Shown piece by piece: positions 26,427 to 34,950 of a stretch of DNA of 64,000 bases. Source of the stretch: Citreicella sp. C3M06. Its GTDB lineage: Bacteria > Pseudomonadota > Alphaproteobacteria > Rhodobacterales > Rhodobacteraceae. Within the stretch, counting starts at the first letter, position 1, and the number at the start of each line of letters is the position of its first letter. The stretch lies in contig NZ_JAHKQA010000102.1 of NCBI RefSeq assembly GCF_018860705.1, forward strand, positions 1 through 64,000, in the 5' to 3' direction. The notes below the pieces were generated by a model. That model had not been told where the DNA came from. It saw only the letters and a list, made by a program, of their open reading frames with translations, and did no database searches. Position numbers and translations under genes: made by a program.

Positions 26427-26960
26427 ATGTATCCCTTCATCCGCATGGCCAAGGAAATCCGCAAGTATCGCAAGGCCGATCCGCTTGGGCTCGATGGCAT
26501 CCATGTGTCGCACCACACCTGCTGGCCGTGGGACATCGACCTGTGGAAGGAACTTAACAACGGCCGCACCCTGACGCTGTACGATCTGGGGCGCATTCCG
26601 CTGGCGCAGCGGGCCGGGCTGCTGGGCACGCTCAAGCGCGAAGGCTGGGGGCTTACGATCGCCGGGGCCTGCGTGCGCTATCGCCGCCGCATCCGGGTGT
26701 TCGAAACCATCGAGATGCGCTCGCGCATGGTCGGCTGGGATGCGCGGTTTCTCTACCTGGAACAATCCATGTGGAGAAAGGACGGCGAGTGCGCCAATCA
26801 CGCGGTCTATCGCAGCGCGGTGACCGGGCCGGGCGGCATCGTGCCTCCCGCTCAGGTGCTGACCGCGATGGGTCATGAGCCGCACTCACCTCCCCTGCCC
26901 GCGTTCGTGCAGAAGTGGATCGAGGCCGAAGACCTGCGCCCATGGCCGCCGCAGTGCTGA
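26427..26960 (+). CDS. Thioesterase-like hotdog-fold protein
   Basis: A 177-residue protein that fits the acyl-CoA thioesterase (hotdog-fold) family related to YbgC and eukaryotic THEM6. The segment WKELNNGRTLTLYDLGRIPLAQRAGLL corresponds to the region where YbgC proteins bind substrate. The later segment CVRYRRRIRVFETIEMRSRMVGWDARFLYLEQSM is a typical strand-rich hotdog half. The ATG at 26427 follows AAGGAG at the usual distance. The substrate is unknown, and the classical catalytic aspartate of YbgC is not obvious, so activity is inferred from family only. It is monocistronic. Confidence 0.75.
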   Translation: MYPFIRMAKEIRKYRKADPLGLDGIHVSHHTCWPWDIDLWKELNNGRTLTLYDLGRIPLAQRAGLLGTLKREGWGLTIAGACVRYRRRIRVFETIEMRSRMVGWDARFLYLEQSMWRKDGECANHAVYRSAVTGPGGIVPPAQVLTAMGHEPHSPPLPAFVQKWIEAEDLRPWPPQC

Positions 26961-27044
26961 AGTTTTCACGCAGGTGGCACGGTTTGCCGCTTGCCTGACC
27001 TTGCGCCGGGCTGGTCTAACGCCCTCGCGGGCACGGAGGGCGGC

Positions 27045-28412
27045 ATGGCACAGGTTTCAAAAAAGCGCATCTGGGGCTGGATGATGTTCGACTGGGCGCA
27101 GCAGCCCTACGCGACGCTTGGCCTGACCTTCATCTTCGCCCCCTATTTCGCCGCCGTCGCCGCCGATCACTTCGCGGCAGAGGGCATGACCGTCGATGCC
27201 GCCAAGGCGCAGGCGCAGGGGCTGTGGTCGTCGGCGCAGACAGTATCGGGGCTGTTCATCGCGCTGTCGGCGCCGCTGCTCGGGGCGTGGGCCGATGCGT
27301 CGGGGCGCAAGATGCCGTGGCTGGCGGGCTTCACCGCGCTGGCGGTGATCTGCGCGGCCAGCCTGTGGGGGCTGTTGCCGGATGGCACCGGGCTGATGAT
27401 GGCGCTTGTGGCGTTCTGGGCCGGGTACACCGCATCGGAATGCGCTTTCAACCTCAACAACGCCACGCTGCCGCAGCTGGGCACGCCGCAGCAGGTCGGG
27501 CGGATCTCGGGCAGCGCCTCGGCCTTTGGCTATTGGGGCGGGGTTGTCTCGCTCTTCGCCATGTTGCTGCTCTTCGCGGAAAACGAGACAGGCACCACCC
27601 TGATCGGCACCGCGCCTGTTCTGGGGCTGGACCCTGCCGCGCGCGAAGGCACCCGCTTTGTCGGTCCGTTCATCGCGATCTGGTTCGCGCTGTTCATGGT
27701 GCCGTTCTTCCTGTGGAACCGCGACCCGGCGCCCACCCCGCGCAGGCGTGCGCAGGCCCGGACGATCATCGCAGAGCTGCGCGCCGCGCTGCGCGATCTG
27801 GCAGAGCGCCCGTCCTATCGCAGCTTTCTGCTGTCTTCGATGCTGTACCGCGATTCGCTGGCGGCGCTTTATGCCTATGGCGGCATCTATGCCCGGCTGG
27901 TGCTGGGATGGGAAATCACCCAGATTGGCGTTTTCGGCATCATCGCGGCGATTTCCGCCGCCATTCTCAGCTGGGCAGGCGGGCATGCCGACCAGCGCTT
28001 CGGGCCAAAGCCGGTCATCCTGTCCTGTGTCTGGCTGCTGATCGCGGTCAGCACCATCATCATCGGCATGTCACGCGACCATCTGTTCGCGCTGCCCCTG
28101 CCCGAAGGTTCGCCCCTGCCCGATATCCTGTTCTACATCTGCGGCGCCATCATCGGCGGCGCGGGCGGGGCATTGTATTCCGCCTCGCGCTCGATGATGG
28201 TGCGCCACACCGATCCGGCCCGCGCTGCCGAAGCCTTTGGCCTGTTCGCGCTGAGCGGCAAGGCCACCGCCTTTCTCGCCCCGGCGCTGATCACCTTCTT
28301 CACGCTGTGGACCCAATCCAATCAACTCGGCTTTCTTCCGGTGATCTTCCTTTTCCTTGGCGGCCTCACTCTGCTACGTTGGGTACAACCTGACGGAGAC
28401 CGAGCAGAATGA
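27045..28412 (+). CDS. MFS transporter, UMF1/Atg22-like family
   Basis: A 455-residue, about twelve-helix inner-membrane transporter. The start KKRIWGWMMFDWAQQPYATLGLTFIFAPYF is the hallmark of the UMF1/Atg22 branch of the major facilitator superfamily, and GAWADASGRKMPWL is the MFS loop 2-3 signature. Yeast Atg22 exports amino acids from the vacuole; bacterial members have no settled substrate. The ATG at 27045 has GGAGGG seven bases upstream; the open frame further upstream lacks this. Its stop overlaps the start of mepA (ATGA), so the two are co-translated. It may begin a four-gene run through mepA, the phytase-like gene and the YhhQ gene. Confidence 0.88.
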   Translation: MAQVSKKRIWGWMMFDWAQQPYATLGLTFIFAPYFAAVAADHFAAEGMTVDAAKAQAQGLWSSAQTVSGLFIALSAPLLGAWADASGRKMPWLAGFTALAVICAASLWGLLPDGTGLMMALVAFWAGYTASECAFNLNNATLPQLGTPQQVGRISGSASAFGYWGGVVSLFAMLLLFAENETGTTLIGTAPVLGLDPAAREGTRFVGPFIAIWFALFMVPFFLWNRDPAPTPRRRAQARTIIAELRAALRDLAERPSYRSFLLSSMLYRDSLAALYAYGGIYARLVLGWEITQIGVFGIIAAISAAILSWAGGHADQRFGPKPVILSCVWLLIAVSTIIIGMSRDHLFALPLPEGSPLPDILFYICGAIIGGAGGALYSASRSMMVRHTDPARAAEAFGLFALSGKATAFLAPALITFFTLWTQSNQLGFLPVIFLFLGGLTLLRWVQPDGDRAE

Positions 28413-29320
28413 TCCGCACCCTGACCGCCCTTCTTGCTGCCACGGCAATCCTGACCGGCTGCGGCGAAAAGCGCCCTGCCGCGCAGGCCGACCTTCCGCG
28501 CGTGACAGGCGTGCTGTCGACGCAAAGCGCCAAGGCGGCGTTTGGCGCGCCGTCTTTTGCGTCGCGGCAATCGCCCGCCCCCTTCGGCAGCTACGCCAAG
28601 GGCTGCGCCGCGGGCAACGTGCAACTGCCCGAAACCGGCGCGACGTGGCAGGCCATGCGCCTGTCGCGCAACCGCAACTGGGGCCAGCCGGAGATGATCG
28701 ACTACCTTCAGGATCTGTCGCGCAAGGCTGCGCAGCTGCCCGGCTGGAACGGTCTTTATATCGGCGATATCGCGCAGCCGCGCGGAGGCCCGATGCTGTC
28801 GGGCCATGCCAGCCACCAGCTCGGGCTCGATGCCGATATCTGGATGCTGCCCGCAACCGACCTGACCCTCAGCCGTGCCGCGCGTGAGAGCATCTCGTCA
28901 ATCTCGATGCGCCGCGCCTCGGGGGCCTATACCAACGACAACTGGACCCGCGCCCATCACGAGCTGCTCAAAGCAGCGGCGAGCGATCCGCGGGTGGCAC
29001 GGATCTTTGTGTTTCCCGGCGCCAAGGTGCAGATGTGCAACGATGAAACCGGCGATCGCAGCTGGCTGCGCAAGATCCGCCCGTGGTACGGGCACCACTA
29101 TCATTTCCACGTGCGGCTGAGCTGCCCGCCGGGTGCTGTCGGCTGCATCAATCAGGATCCGCCCCCCGCCGGAGACGGCTGCGCCGATGCGCAGGCTTGG
29201 GTGAACAACATCCTCAACCCGCCGCCCCCCGATCCCAACGCGCCGGCCCCCAAACCCAAGCGTGAACTCACCCTCGGAGATTTGCCGGCACAATGCGCTT
29301 CAGTCCTCGCGGCGCAATGA
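28409..29320 (+). CDS. mepA: Penicillin-insensitive murein endopeptidase
   Basis: A 303-residue LAS-type metallopeptidase that cuts D-alanyl-meso-diaminopimelyl crosslinks in peptidoglycan. The zinc ligands are in SGHASHQLGLDADIW and in GHHYHFHVRLSCP. The N-terminus has a lipoprotein signal, MIRTLTALLAATAILTGCG, with lipobox LTGC, so it is probably a lipid-anchored envelope enzyme; E. coli MepA is soluble periplasmic. The C-terminus is a proline-rich tail (NPPPPDPNAPAPKPK). It overlaps the MFS gene at the start and the phytase-like gene by 28 bp at the end. Confidence 0.95.
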   Translation: MIRTLTALLAATAILTGCGEKRPAAQADLPRVTGVLSTQSAKAAFGAPSFASRQSPAPFGSYAKGCAAGNVQLPETGATWQAMRLSRNRNWGQPEMIDYLQDLSRKAAQLPGWNGLYIGDIAQPRGGPMLSGHASHQLGLDADIWMLPATDLTLSRAARESISSISMRRASGAYTNDNWTRAHHELLKAAASDPRVARIFVFPGAKVQMCNDETGDRSWLRKIRPWYGHHYHFHVRLSCPPGAVGCINQDPPPAGDGCADAQAWVNNILNPPPPDPNAPAPKPKRELTLGDLPAQCASVLAAQ

Positions 29321-30192
29321 TTGCGCTCGCCGCGCTCTGCCTCGCCCTGTCAGCCGGCGCCGGCGACAGCACCGCAGGGTTTGTCGGCAGCTTCCGCTGG
29401 ACGATGGACGATGACGCCTTCGGCGGTCTGTCGGCGATCGAAATGTCCGACGATGGCAGCCAGATCACCGTGATCGGCGATCGTTCCGCCTATCTGACAG
29501 CCCGGATCACCCGCAAGAACGGGCGTATCGTCGGGGTCGAGGCCACCCGCCCCGCCCTGCTGCGCGCCCCCAATGGCAAGCTCGCCGCCGGCGACAGCGA
29601 GGGCCTCGCCATCAGGGGCGACCGGCTTTACGTCTCGTTCGAAGGCCCGGCCCGCGTCATGTCGATTGACAGCGAGCTGCGCGCGCATCCCCTGCCCAGC
29701 GTTCCGGCCTTTGCCACATATCCGGGCAACAGCGGCTTCGAGGCGCTTGCCATCGACGCCAAGGGCCGCCTGCTGACCCTGCCCGAACGCTCCGGCGCGC
29801 TGCTGCGCGCGTTCCCGGTCTGGCGCTTCGATGGGCAGCGCTGGACGCAACCTTACGAGATCCCGCGCCGGGGCGGCTTTCTGGTTGTCGGGGCCGATGT
29901 CGGCCCGGACGGGCGGCTGTACCTGCTGGAACGTGAATTCACCGGCTTCGGCTTTCTGTCGCGGGTGCGCCGGTTCGACATGTCCGACGATGCGCTCAGC
30001 AATGAAACCGAGCTGCTCAGCTCGTCGGTCTTCCAGTTCGACAACCTCGAAGGCATCGCCGTGTGGCGCGACGACACCGGCGAAATCCGGCTGACCATGG
30101 TGGCGGATGACAATTTCAACCCGCTGCAAAAGACCGAGCTGGTGGAATTCCGCGTGCCCGAAACGCTTGCGTCACGGGGCGAAACGCCCTAA
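29293..30192 (+). CDS. Esterase-like activity of phytase family protein
   Basis: A 299-residue secreted protein with signal peptide MRFSPRGAMIALAALCLALSAGAG. The rest is a beta-propeller-like domain of the phytase-esterase type. Landmarks are FGGLSAIEMSDDGSQITVIGDR near residue 45, DSEGLAIRGDRLYVSFEG, GFEALAIDAKGRLLTLPE and FDNLEGIAVWRDDTGEIRLTMVADDN. These D/E-rich loops recall metal-binding propeller turns. It probably acts in the periplasm on a phosphate or carboxylic ester, but the substrate is unknown. It overlaps mepA by 28 bp, so expression is coupled. Confidence 0.85.
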   Translation: MRFSPRGAMIALAALCLALSAGAGDSTAGFVGSFRWTMDDDAFGGLSAIEMSDDGSQITVIGDRSAYLTARITRKNGRIVGVEATRPALLRAPNGKLAAGDSEGLAIRGDRLYVSFEGPARVMSIDSELRAHPLPSVPAFATYPGNSGFEALAIDAKGRLLTLPERSGALLRAFPVWRFDGQRWTQPYEIPRRGGFLVVGADVGPDGRLYLLEREFTGFGFLSRVRRFDMSDDALSNETELLSSSVFQFDNLEGIAVWRDDTGEIRLTMVADDNFNPLQKTELVEFRVPETLASRGETP

Positions 30193-30255
30193 CAGACCGC
30201 GTCCGGGCGCATTCCGGAACAAGTTCCCCGCAACCTTGTAAAAACGGGTCACCTC

Positions 30256-30897
30256 ATGACACGCAAACATCTTCCCGGCATTCTTTCCATGGCCGCCATC
30301 GTGCTGGCCTCGAATATTCTGGTGCAATTCCTGTTCGGCCAGTGGCTGACCTGGGGCGCCTTCACCTACCCTCTGGCCTTTCTGGTCACCGATGTGATGA
30401 ACCGCCTGTACGGAGCGCCCGCCGCGCGCAGGGTGGTTTTTGCCGGGTTTGTCGTGGGCGTGATCTGCTCGCTGATCGGCACGCAGATCATGCTGACCGG
30501 CGACGGCTACACCTACCCCGCCGTGACGCTGCGCATCGCCATCGGCTCGGGCCTTGCCTTCCTGACAGCGCAACTGATGGATGTGGCGATCTTTGATCGC
30601 TTGCGCGATGGCGCATGGTGGCGCGCACCGCTGGCATCGACTTTGGTCGGATCGGCGCTCGACACCGCTCTTTTCTTCGGCATCGCGTTTTCCGGCGCCT
30701 TCGGCTTTATCGAGCCGGGAAATGACGTCAGCTGGGCGCAAGAAACCCTGCCTTTGCTGGGGGTTGGCCCGATCGTGCCGCTTTGGGTGTCGCTGGGAAC
30801 GGCGGACTGGCTGGTCAAACTGGCGCTGGCGGTTATTGCCCTCGTGCCCTTCCGGATGATCGTTTCGAAGGCACTTTCACGAAACGCTTACGTTTGA
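30256..30897 (+). CDS. Queuosine precursor transporter, YhhQ family
   Basis: A 213-residue membrane protein with about six helices, of the VUT/YhhQ (QueT-like) family. Members import 7-cyano-7-deazaguanine or related bases for queuosine modification of tRNA. Recognisable parts are AIVLASNILVQFLFG, WGAFTYPLAFLVTDVMNRLYG (the family signature, with ARRVVFAGF after it), ALDTALFFGIAFSG and the basic C-terminus. It lies 63 bp after the phytase-like gene and may share its transcript. No queuosine biosynthesis gene is in the window. Confidence 0.92.
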   Translation: MTRKHLPGILSMAAIVLASNILVQFLFGQWLTWGAFTYPLAFLVTDVMNRLYGAPAARRVVFAGFVVGVICSLIGTQIMLTGDGYTYPAVTLRIAIGSGLAFLTAQLMDVAIFDRLRDGAWWRAPLASTLVGSALDTALFFGIAFSGAFGFIEPGNDVSWAQETLPLLGVGPIVPLWVSLGTADWLVKLALAVIALVPFRMIVSKALSRNAYV

Positions 30898-30962
30898 TCT
30901 GTTAAAAACGCTTTGCGGGTTCGCTATTCCATGGCAACCTGAACTTGCGTTTTTCAACAGCT

Positions 30963-30978
30963 GAAAGGAGGTGATCCA
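30963..30978 (+). promoter_or_regulatory. Extreme Shine-Dalgarno (17-nt anti-SD match)
   Basis: GAAAGGAGGTGATCCAG (30963-30979) is the exact reverse complement of the conserved 3' tail of 16S rRNA (CTGGATCACCTCCTTTC). The core GGAGG stands 7 bases before a GTG codon. Ordinary ribosome-binding sites here match 4-7 bases. A complementary CCTCCTT lies downstream at 31088-31094 and could mask it. Confidence 0.75.
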
Positions 30979-31035
30979 GTGTCTAGAGTCACATTGGAGA
31001 GAGGTGTCGGAACAGCCCGGAGGATGACCTGCTAG
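30979..31035 (+). CDS. Putative 18-residue peptide
   Basis: GTG start directly after the 17-nt anti-SD match, reading VSRVTLERGVGTARRMTC (initiator Met) to TAG. The peptide is basic, with four arginines and one C-terminal cysteine, and has no membrane segment. The stop codon lies inside the first hairpin of the surrounding RNA, so translation would open that stem. It could be a regulatory leader peptide, a functional micropeptide, or incidental to an RNA that binds 30S subunits. I do not recognise it. Confidence 0.45.
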   Translation: MSRVTLERGVGTARRMTC

Positions 31036-31103
31036 GGCAGCCCCTGGCAGCGAGTCCCCTCAGGGTTGGCATAGCCTAACCGGCCCGCCTCCTTGACGTC
31101 TCG

Positions 31104-31145
31104 AATGGGTCACCCCACAGGCAGGGTGGCCCATTTCAGTTTTTC
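31104..31145 (+). terminator. Rho-independent terminator of the small unit
   Basis: A 12-bp stem AATGGGTCACCC (31104-31115) with GGGTGGCCCATT (31124-31135), one G-U pair, an 8-nt loop, then TTCAGTTTTT. It separates the small unit from arfB. Confidence 0.85.
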
Positions 31146-31235
31146 AGCGCTTGCCCGGATCGCCTTCCGGCAAGCATTCAGGGGCCGCTTCGGGAAACCG
31201 TGGCGGCCCTTGCGTTTCATGCTATGTGATGCCCC

Positions 31236-31658
31236 ATGCTCAGGATCAACGACCGCATATCCATCGAAGACTGGGAGATCACCGAACAGTTCATCCGGGC
31301 CTCGGGGCCGGGCGGGCAGAACGTGAACAAGGTCTCCAGCGCAGTCGAGCTGCGATTCGAAGCCGAGCGTTCGCCGAATCTGCCGCAGCCCGTGAAGACG
31401 CGGCTGCGCACGCTGGCCGGGCGGCGCTGGACCAAGGAGGGCGCGCTGGTGCTTCAGGTCGACGAGACCCGCAGCCAGGTACGCAACCGAGAGATCGCCC
31501 GTGAACGTTTGATCGACCTGATCATAAAGGCCTGCGAAAGGCCCAAGCGGCGTGTCGCCACCCGGCCGACGCTTGGCTCTAAACGGCGGCGGCTCGAGTC
31601 GAAAAAGCAACGCGGAGAGGTGAAATCCCTGCGCGGCAAGATCGATCCTTCCTCCTGA
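31236..31658 (+). CDS. arfB: Ribosome rescue factor ArfB (YaeJ)
   Basis: A 140-residue codon-independent peptidyl-tRNA hydrolase that frees ribosomes stalled on broken mRNAs, as a backup to tmRNA. The catalytic GGQ is in RASGPGGQNVNKVSSAVELRF (residues 26-28). A basic C-terminal tail (RPTLGSKRRRLESKKQRG), which enters the empty mRNA channel, is intact. The ATG at 31236 lacks a strong ribosome-binding site. It is the first gene after the structured small unit and its terminator. Confidence 0.95.
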   Translation: MLRINDRISIEDWEITEQFIRASGPGGQNVNKVSSAVELRFEAERSPNLPQPVKTRLRTLAGRRWTKEGALVLQVDETRSQVRNREIARERLIDLIIKACERPKRRVATRPTLGSKRRRLESKKQRGEVKSLRGKIDPSS

Positions 31659-31754
31659 ATCTTGCCATGCCCCGGTGGCAAACGAGCGCCGCCATGTTTG
31701 TCGCCCGTCGGATGAGGCCACCTGCGCCCTCATCCACGATGCGCGGCGCCGTTG

Positions 31755-32489
31755 TCAGGCGTGCTGGCCGCCATTCACATCGATCACCGCGCCGTTGACA
31801 TAGCTCGCCTGCGCCGAACACAGGAACAGCACCACCCGCGCCACCTCGTCGGGTTTGCCGAGCCGGCGCAGCGGAATCACCTGCGTCATATTTTCGGTGC
31901 CCGGGGACAGGATCTCGGTCTCGATCTCGCCCGGCGTCACCATGTTGACGCGCACGCCGCGCGGCCCAAGCTCTGCCGCCGCCTCGCGGGTCAGCGCCTC
32001 GAGCGCCGCCTTGGAACAGGCATAGGCAACCCCGGCAAAGGGATGCACCCGCCGCCCGACGATCGAGCCGACATTGACCACCGCGCCCTTGGCCTCGCTC
32101 AGCTCGGGCAGCAGGTCGCGCATCAGCGCCGCCGGTCCGACCAGATTGACGTTGAGCACATGTTTCCACACCGCATCAGAGCTGCCCTCGATGCCAAGCC
32201 GCGCGCCGCCCTCGCCCTTGGGCGAGATGCCGGCGTTGTTGACGATGGCGTGCAGACCGCTGCCGCCTAGCGCCTCGCGCACCCGCGCGGCCATCTCAGC
32301 CCGCGCCACCGGGTCGGCAAGATCGCCCTGAATATGATCGGTGCCGCCAGCGTGCCACGGGCAGCGCGAATCGAACGCGGTGCGCGAGACGGTCAGCACC
32401 CGCCAACCCGCCGCCTGAAACACCTTGACGGTGGCGTGGCCGATGCCCCGGCTGGCGCCGGTCAGCAGCAATGTTTTCTGGTCCGTCAT
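31755..32489 (-). CDS. SDR-family oxidoreductase
   Basis: A 244-residue classical short-chain dehydrogenase/reductase. The cofactor motif is TGASRGIG (about residues 10-17). The NNAG motif, the catalytic serine in VNVGSIVG, the YxxxK pair in YACSK and the end GAVIDVNGG are all present. Classical members reduce or oxidise 3-oxoacyl chains, sugars or steroids with NAD(P)H. The substrate cannot be named; the sequence is close to generic FabG-like proteins. It is 190 bp downstream of eutC on the same strand but is not tightly linked, so a role in ethanolamine use is only possible. Confidence 0.88.
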   Translation of the reverse strand: MTDQKTLLLTGASRGIGHATVKVFQAAGWRVLTVSRTAFDSRCPWHAGGTDHIQGDLADPVARAEMAARVREALGGSGLHAIVNNAGISPKGEGGARLGIEGSSDAVWKHVLNVNLVGPAALMRDLLPELSEAKGAVVNVGSIVGRRVHPFAGVAYACSKAALEALTREAAAELGPRGVRVNMVTPGEIETEILSPGTENMTQVIPLRRLGKPDEVARVVLFLCSAQASYVNGAVIDVNGGQHA

Positions 32490-32681
32490 CGCGGCCTCCT
32501 GTGAGTGCGTCTAGATGTGGAACGCAACGCCGCGCGCCGCAAGCCCCCCGGCACGCGCGGACACGGCTCCGTCAGCGCGCCAGCCGGCGCAACGCAAATG
32601 GCGTTCACAACGCGCATTTTACGCATGGCGGATGCGCCACGCCCTGTGACCCGGACGCAGCGGCCTTGCGGCAGGTAAACA

Positions 32682-33431
32682 TCATTCCGGAAGGGCATCC
32701 ACCGTAACCGTGCGATCCTTGAGCCCGACGCCCGAAAGCCCCAGCTTGAACGCCTCGCGCACCAGCCACGCGGCGCGATGCGCCGCATCGGGCGCGGCCA
32801 GCCCGCCGGGGCGGATGTTCGAGATGCAGTTGCGGTCGGCATCGCTGCGCCCGAGCCGTGGCCCGAAGGTCAGATACAACCCAAGGCTGTCGGCCGCCGA
32901 CAGGCCGGGGCGCTCTCCGATCAGCACCACCACCATCCTTGCGCCAAGAATTGCGCCGATCTCGTCGCCGATCGCCACGCGCGCCTGCGTTGCGGCAACC
33001 AGCGGCGCAACGCTGAGCCCATCGAGCATCGGCAGGAAGGCCGCCAGAAACCCCGGCGCCTGATCCTGCGTCGCCAGAGATGACAGGCCATCGGCCAGCA
33101 CGATGGCAATGTCGGCGCCTTTGGGCTGCGCTTCGAGCGCCTGCGCCGAGGCGTCATCCAGCCGCCGCCCCCAGTCGGGGCGCTGAAGATAGGCGGCGCG
33201 GTCCGGCGCGCGCGAGGCCGTGCGGATCAGCGGGCCGGTCTGCTGTTCCAGCAGGTCCAGATCCAGTACGGAATGCACCGCCGTGCGCGCCTGCGCATGG
33301 GCGATCTGAAATTCAAGGTTGCGCGCGGTGCTGAGCGACACGCCGGTGCGCCCGAGCGCAATCCGCGCCGAGGTATGGCGGCGCAGCCGCGCCCAAGGGT
33401 CTTGGTTGCGTTGATCGGGCAGGTCAGCCAT
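32682..33431 (-). CDS. eutC: Ethanolamine ammonia-lyase, small subunit
   Basis: A 249-residue small subunit of the adenosylcobalamin-dependent lyase that splits ethanolamine to acetaldehyde and ammonia. Landmarks are DPWARLRRHTSARIALGRTG at the start, FQIAHAQARTAVHSVLD, the cobalamin-site segments IVLADGLSS and VVVLIGERPGLSAADSLGLYLTFGPR, and the C-terminal DRNCISNIRPGGL. The start ATG follows the eutB stop directly, with GGAGG upstream inside eutB, so the two subunits are coupled. There are no eut shell or aldehyde dehydrogenase genes here. Confidence 0.95.
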   Translation of the reverse strand: MADLPDQRNQDPWARLRRHTSARIALGRTGVSLSTARNLEFQIAHAQARTAVHSVLDLDLLEQQTGPLIRTASRAPDRAAYLQRPDWGRRLDDASAQALEAQPKGADIAIVLADGLSSLATQDQAPGFLAAFLPMLDGLSVAPLVAATQARVAIGDEIGAILGARMVVVLIGERPGLSAADSLGLYLTFGPRLGRSDADRNCISNIRPGGLAAPDAAHRAAWLVREAFKLGLSGVGLKDRTVTVDALPE

Positions 33432-34823
33432 TCACCCGGCCTCCAGCAGCGACAGGCGCTGCGAGAGCACCGCCGGGGGCCGCGCCGCCGGGGTGAAACC
33501 ACCATCCTTGGCCATCAAGCCGCTGCGGTCGAGCCAGTCCTCGAATTCCGGCGCGGGGCGCAGCCCGAGCACCCGGCGGGCATAAAGCGCATCATGAAAA
33601 GAGGTGGTCTGATAGTTCAACATCACGTCATCCGATCCCGGAATGCCCATGATGAAATTGATCCCTGCCGTGCCAAGCAGGGTCAGCAGCATGTCCATGT
33701 CGTTCTGATCGGCCTCGGCGTGGTTTGTGTAGCAGATGTCGCAGCCCATCGGCACGCCCAGCAGCTTGCCGCAGAAATGATCTTCAAGGCCGGCGCGGAT
33801 GATCTGCTTGCCATCATACAGGTATTCCGGCCCGATGAACCCCACCACGGTGTTCACCAAAAGCGGGCGATAGCGCCGTGCCACGGCATAGGCGCGCGAT
33901 TCCAGCGTTTGCTGATCGACGCCGTGATGCGCATCGGCCGACAGGCAAGACCCCTGCCCCGTCTCGAAATACATCACGTTGTCGCCCACCGTGCCGCGCC
34001 CCAGCGACAGCGTCGCCTCATGCGCCTCGGCCAGCAAAGCCAGCGAGATGCCGAAGCTTTCGTTGGCCTTTTGCGTGCCCGCGATGGATTGAAAGGTCAG
34101 ATCGACCGGCGCGCCCTCTTCGATGGCGGCCATGGTGTTGGTGACATGACTGAGCACGCAGCTTTGCGTCGGGATGCCGTGCTCGTGGATGATCTCGTCC
34201 AGCAGATGCAGCAGTTGCACCGTGGCGTGCAGGTTGTCGGTCGCGGGGTTGATGCCGATCACCGCATCGCCCGAGCCATACATCAGCCCGTCAAGGATGC
34301 TGGCCGCGATGCCGCGCAGATCATCGGTCGGGTGGTTCGGCTGAAGCCGCGTCGACAGATGCCCCGGCAGGCCCACGGTATCGCGAAACCCTGTCACAAC
34401 ATGGCATTTCTTGGCGATCAGGATCAGATCCTGTATCCGGCACAGCTTGGACACGGCGGCGGCCATCTCGGGCGTGAGCCCCGGCGCCAGCGCTGCCAGT
34501 GCCGCGCTGTCGGCGCTGTCCGACAGCAGCCAGTCGCGCAGATCGCCCACCGTCATCGACGACACCGGCCCAAAGGCCGCCGCATCATGCGTATCGATGA
34601 TCAGCCGCGTGACCTCGTCGGTCTCATAGGGCACCACGGCCTCGGTCAGGAAGGTCTTTAGCGGCAGCTCCGCCAGTGCCACCTGCGCCGCCACCCGTTC
34701 GACATCGCGCAGCGCCGCGACTCCAGCAAGCTGGTCGCCAGAGCGCAGCGGCGTGGCCTTTGCCATCAGCGACTTCAGGTCCGCAAAGCGGTAGGTTTCC
34801 CCGCCAAGGCTGGTGCCATACAT
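33432..34823 (-). CDS. eutB: Ethanolamine ammonia-lyase, large subunit
   Basis: A 463-residue TIM-barrel subunit that holds the active site of ethanolamine ammonia-lyase. Recognisable stretches are MYGTSLGGETYRFADLKSLMAKATP at the start, NPATDNLHATVQLLHLLDEI, VLSHVTNTMAAIEEGAPVDLTFQSIAGT, GPEYLYDGKQIIRAGLEDHFCGKLLGVPMGCDICYTNHAEAD and the end FMGI/MIPGSDDVMLNYQTTSFHD-type region. I chose the ATG at 34821-34823 because AGGAGAG precedes it and it gives the standard N-terminus. No EutA reactivase or regulator is in the window. Confidence 0.96.
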   Translation of the reverse strand: MYGTSLGGETYRFADLKSLMAKATPLRSGDQLAGVAALRDVERVAAQVALAELPLKTFLTEAVVPYETDEVTRLIIDTHDAAAFGPVSSMTVGDLRDWLLSDSADSAALAALAPGLTPEMAAAVSKLCRIQDLILIAKKCHVVTGFRDTVGLPGHLSTRLQPNHPTDDLRGIAASILDGLMYGSGDAVIGINPATDNLHATVQLLHLLDEIIHEHGIPTQSCVLSHVTNTMAAIEEGAPVDLTFQSIAGTQKANESFGISLALLAEAHEATLSLGRGTVGDNVMYFETGQGSCLSADAHHGVDQQTLESRAYAVARRYRPLLVNTVVGFIGPEYLYDGKQIIRAGLEDHFCGKLLGVPMGCDICYTNHAEADQNDMDMLLTLLGTAGINFIMGIPGSDDVMLNYQTTSFHDALYARRVLGLRPAPEFEDWLDRSGLMAKDGGFTPAARPPAVLSQRLSLLEAG

Positions 34824-34950
34824 GGCGCGCTCTCCTGTATCGTCCTTGCGAAAACAGTTAAGGGGCCGCGCGAACGAGGTCCACGGCAGATGCTCCGGCA
34901 GGCCGGATGGGCGCAACACCTGCCGCCAAATCAGGCAGATCGCAGCGCGC

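Larger units (their letters stand above)
30963..31145 (+). ncRNA. Unrecognised structured small RNA / leader-peptide unit
   Basis: This short unit carries the 17-nt anti-SD match, a tiny reading frame and several hairpins. One stem pairs CTGCTAGG (31029-31036) with CCTGGCAG (31043-31050). Another pairs GGTTGGC (31064-31070) with GCCTAACC (31074-31081). A long-range pairing AAGGAGG (30965-30971) with CCTCCTT (31088-31094) could hide the ribosome site. A strong terminator closes it at 31144. It matches no RNA family I can name. It lies between the YhhQ gene and arfB, both on the plus strand. The 5' end and promoter are not visible to me. Confidence 0.55.
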
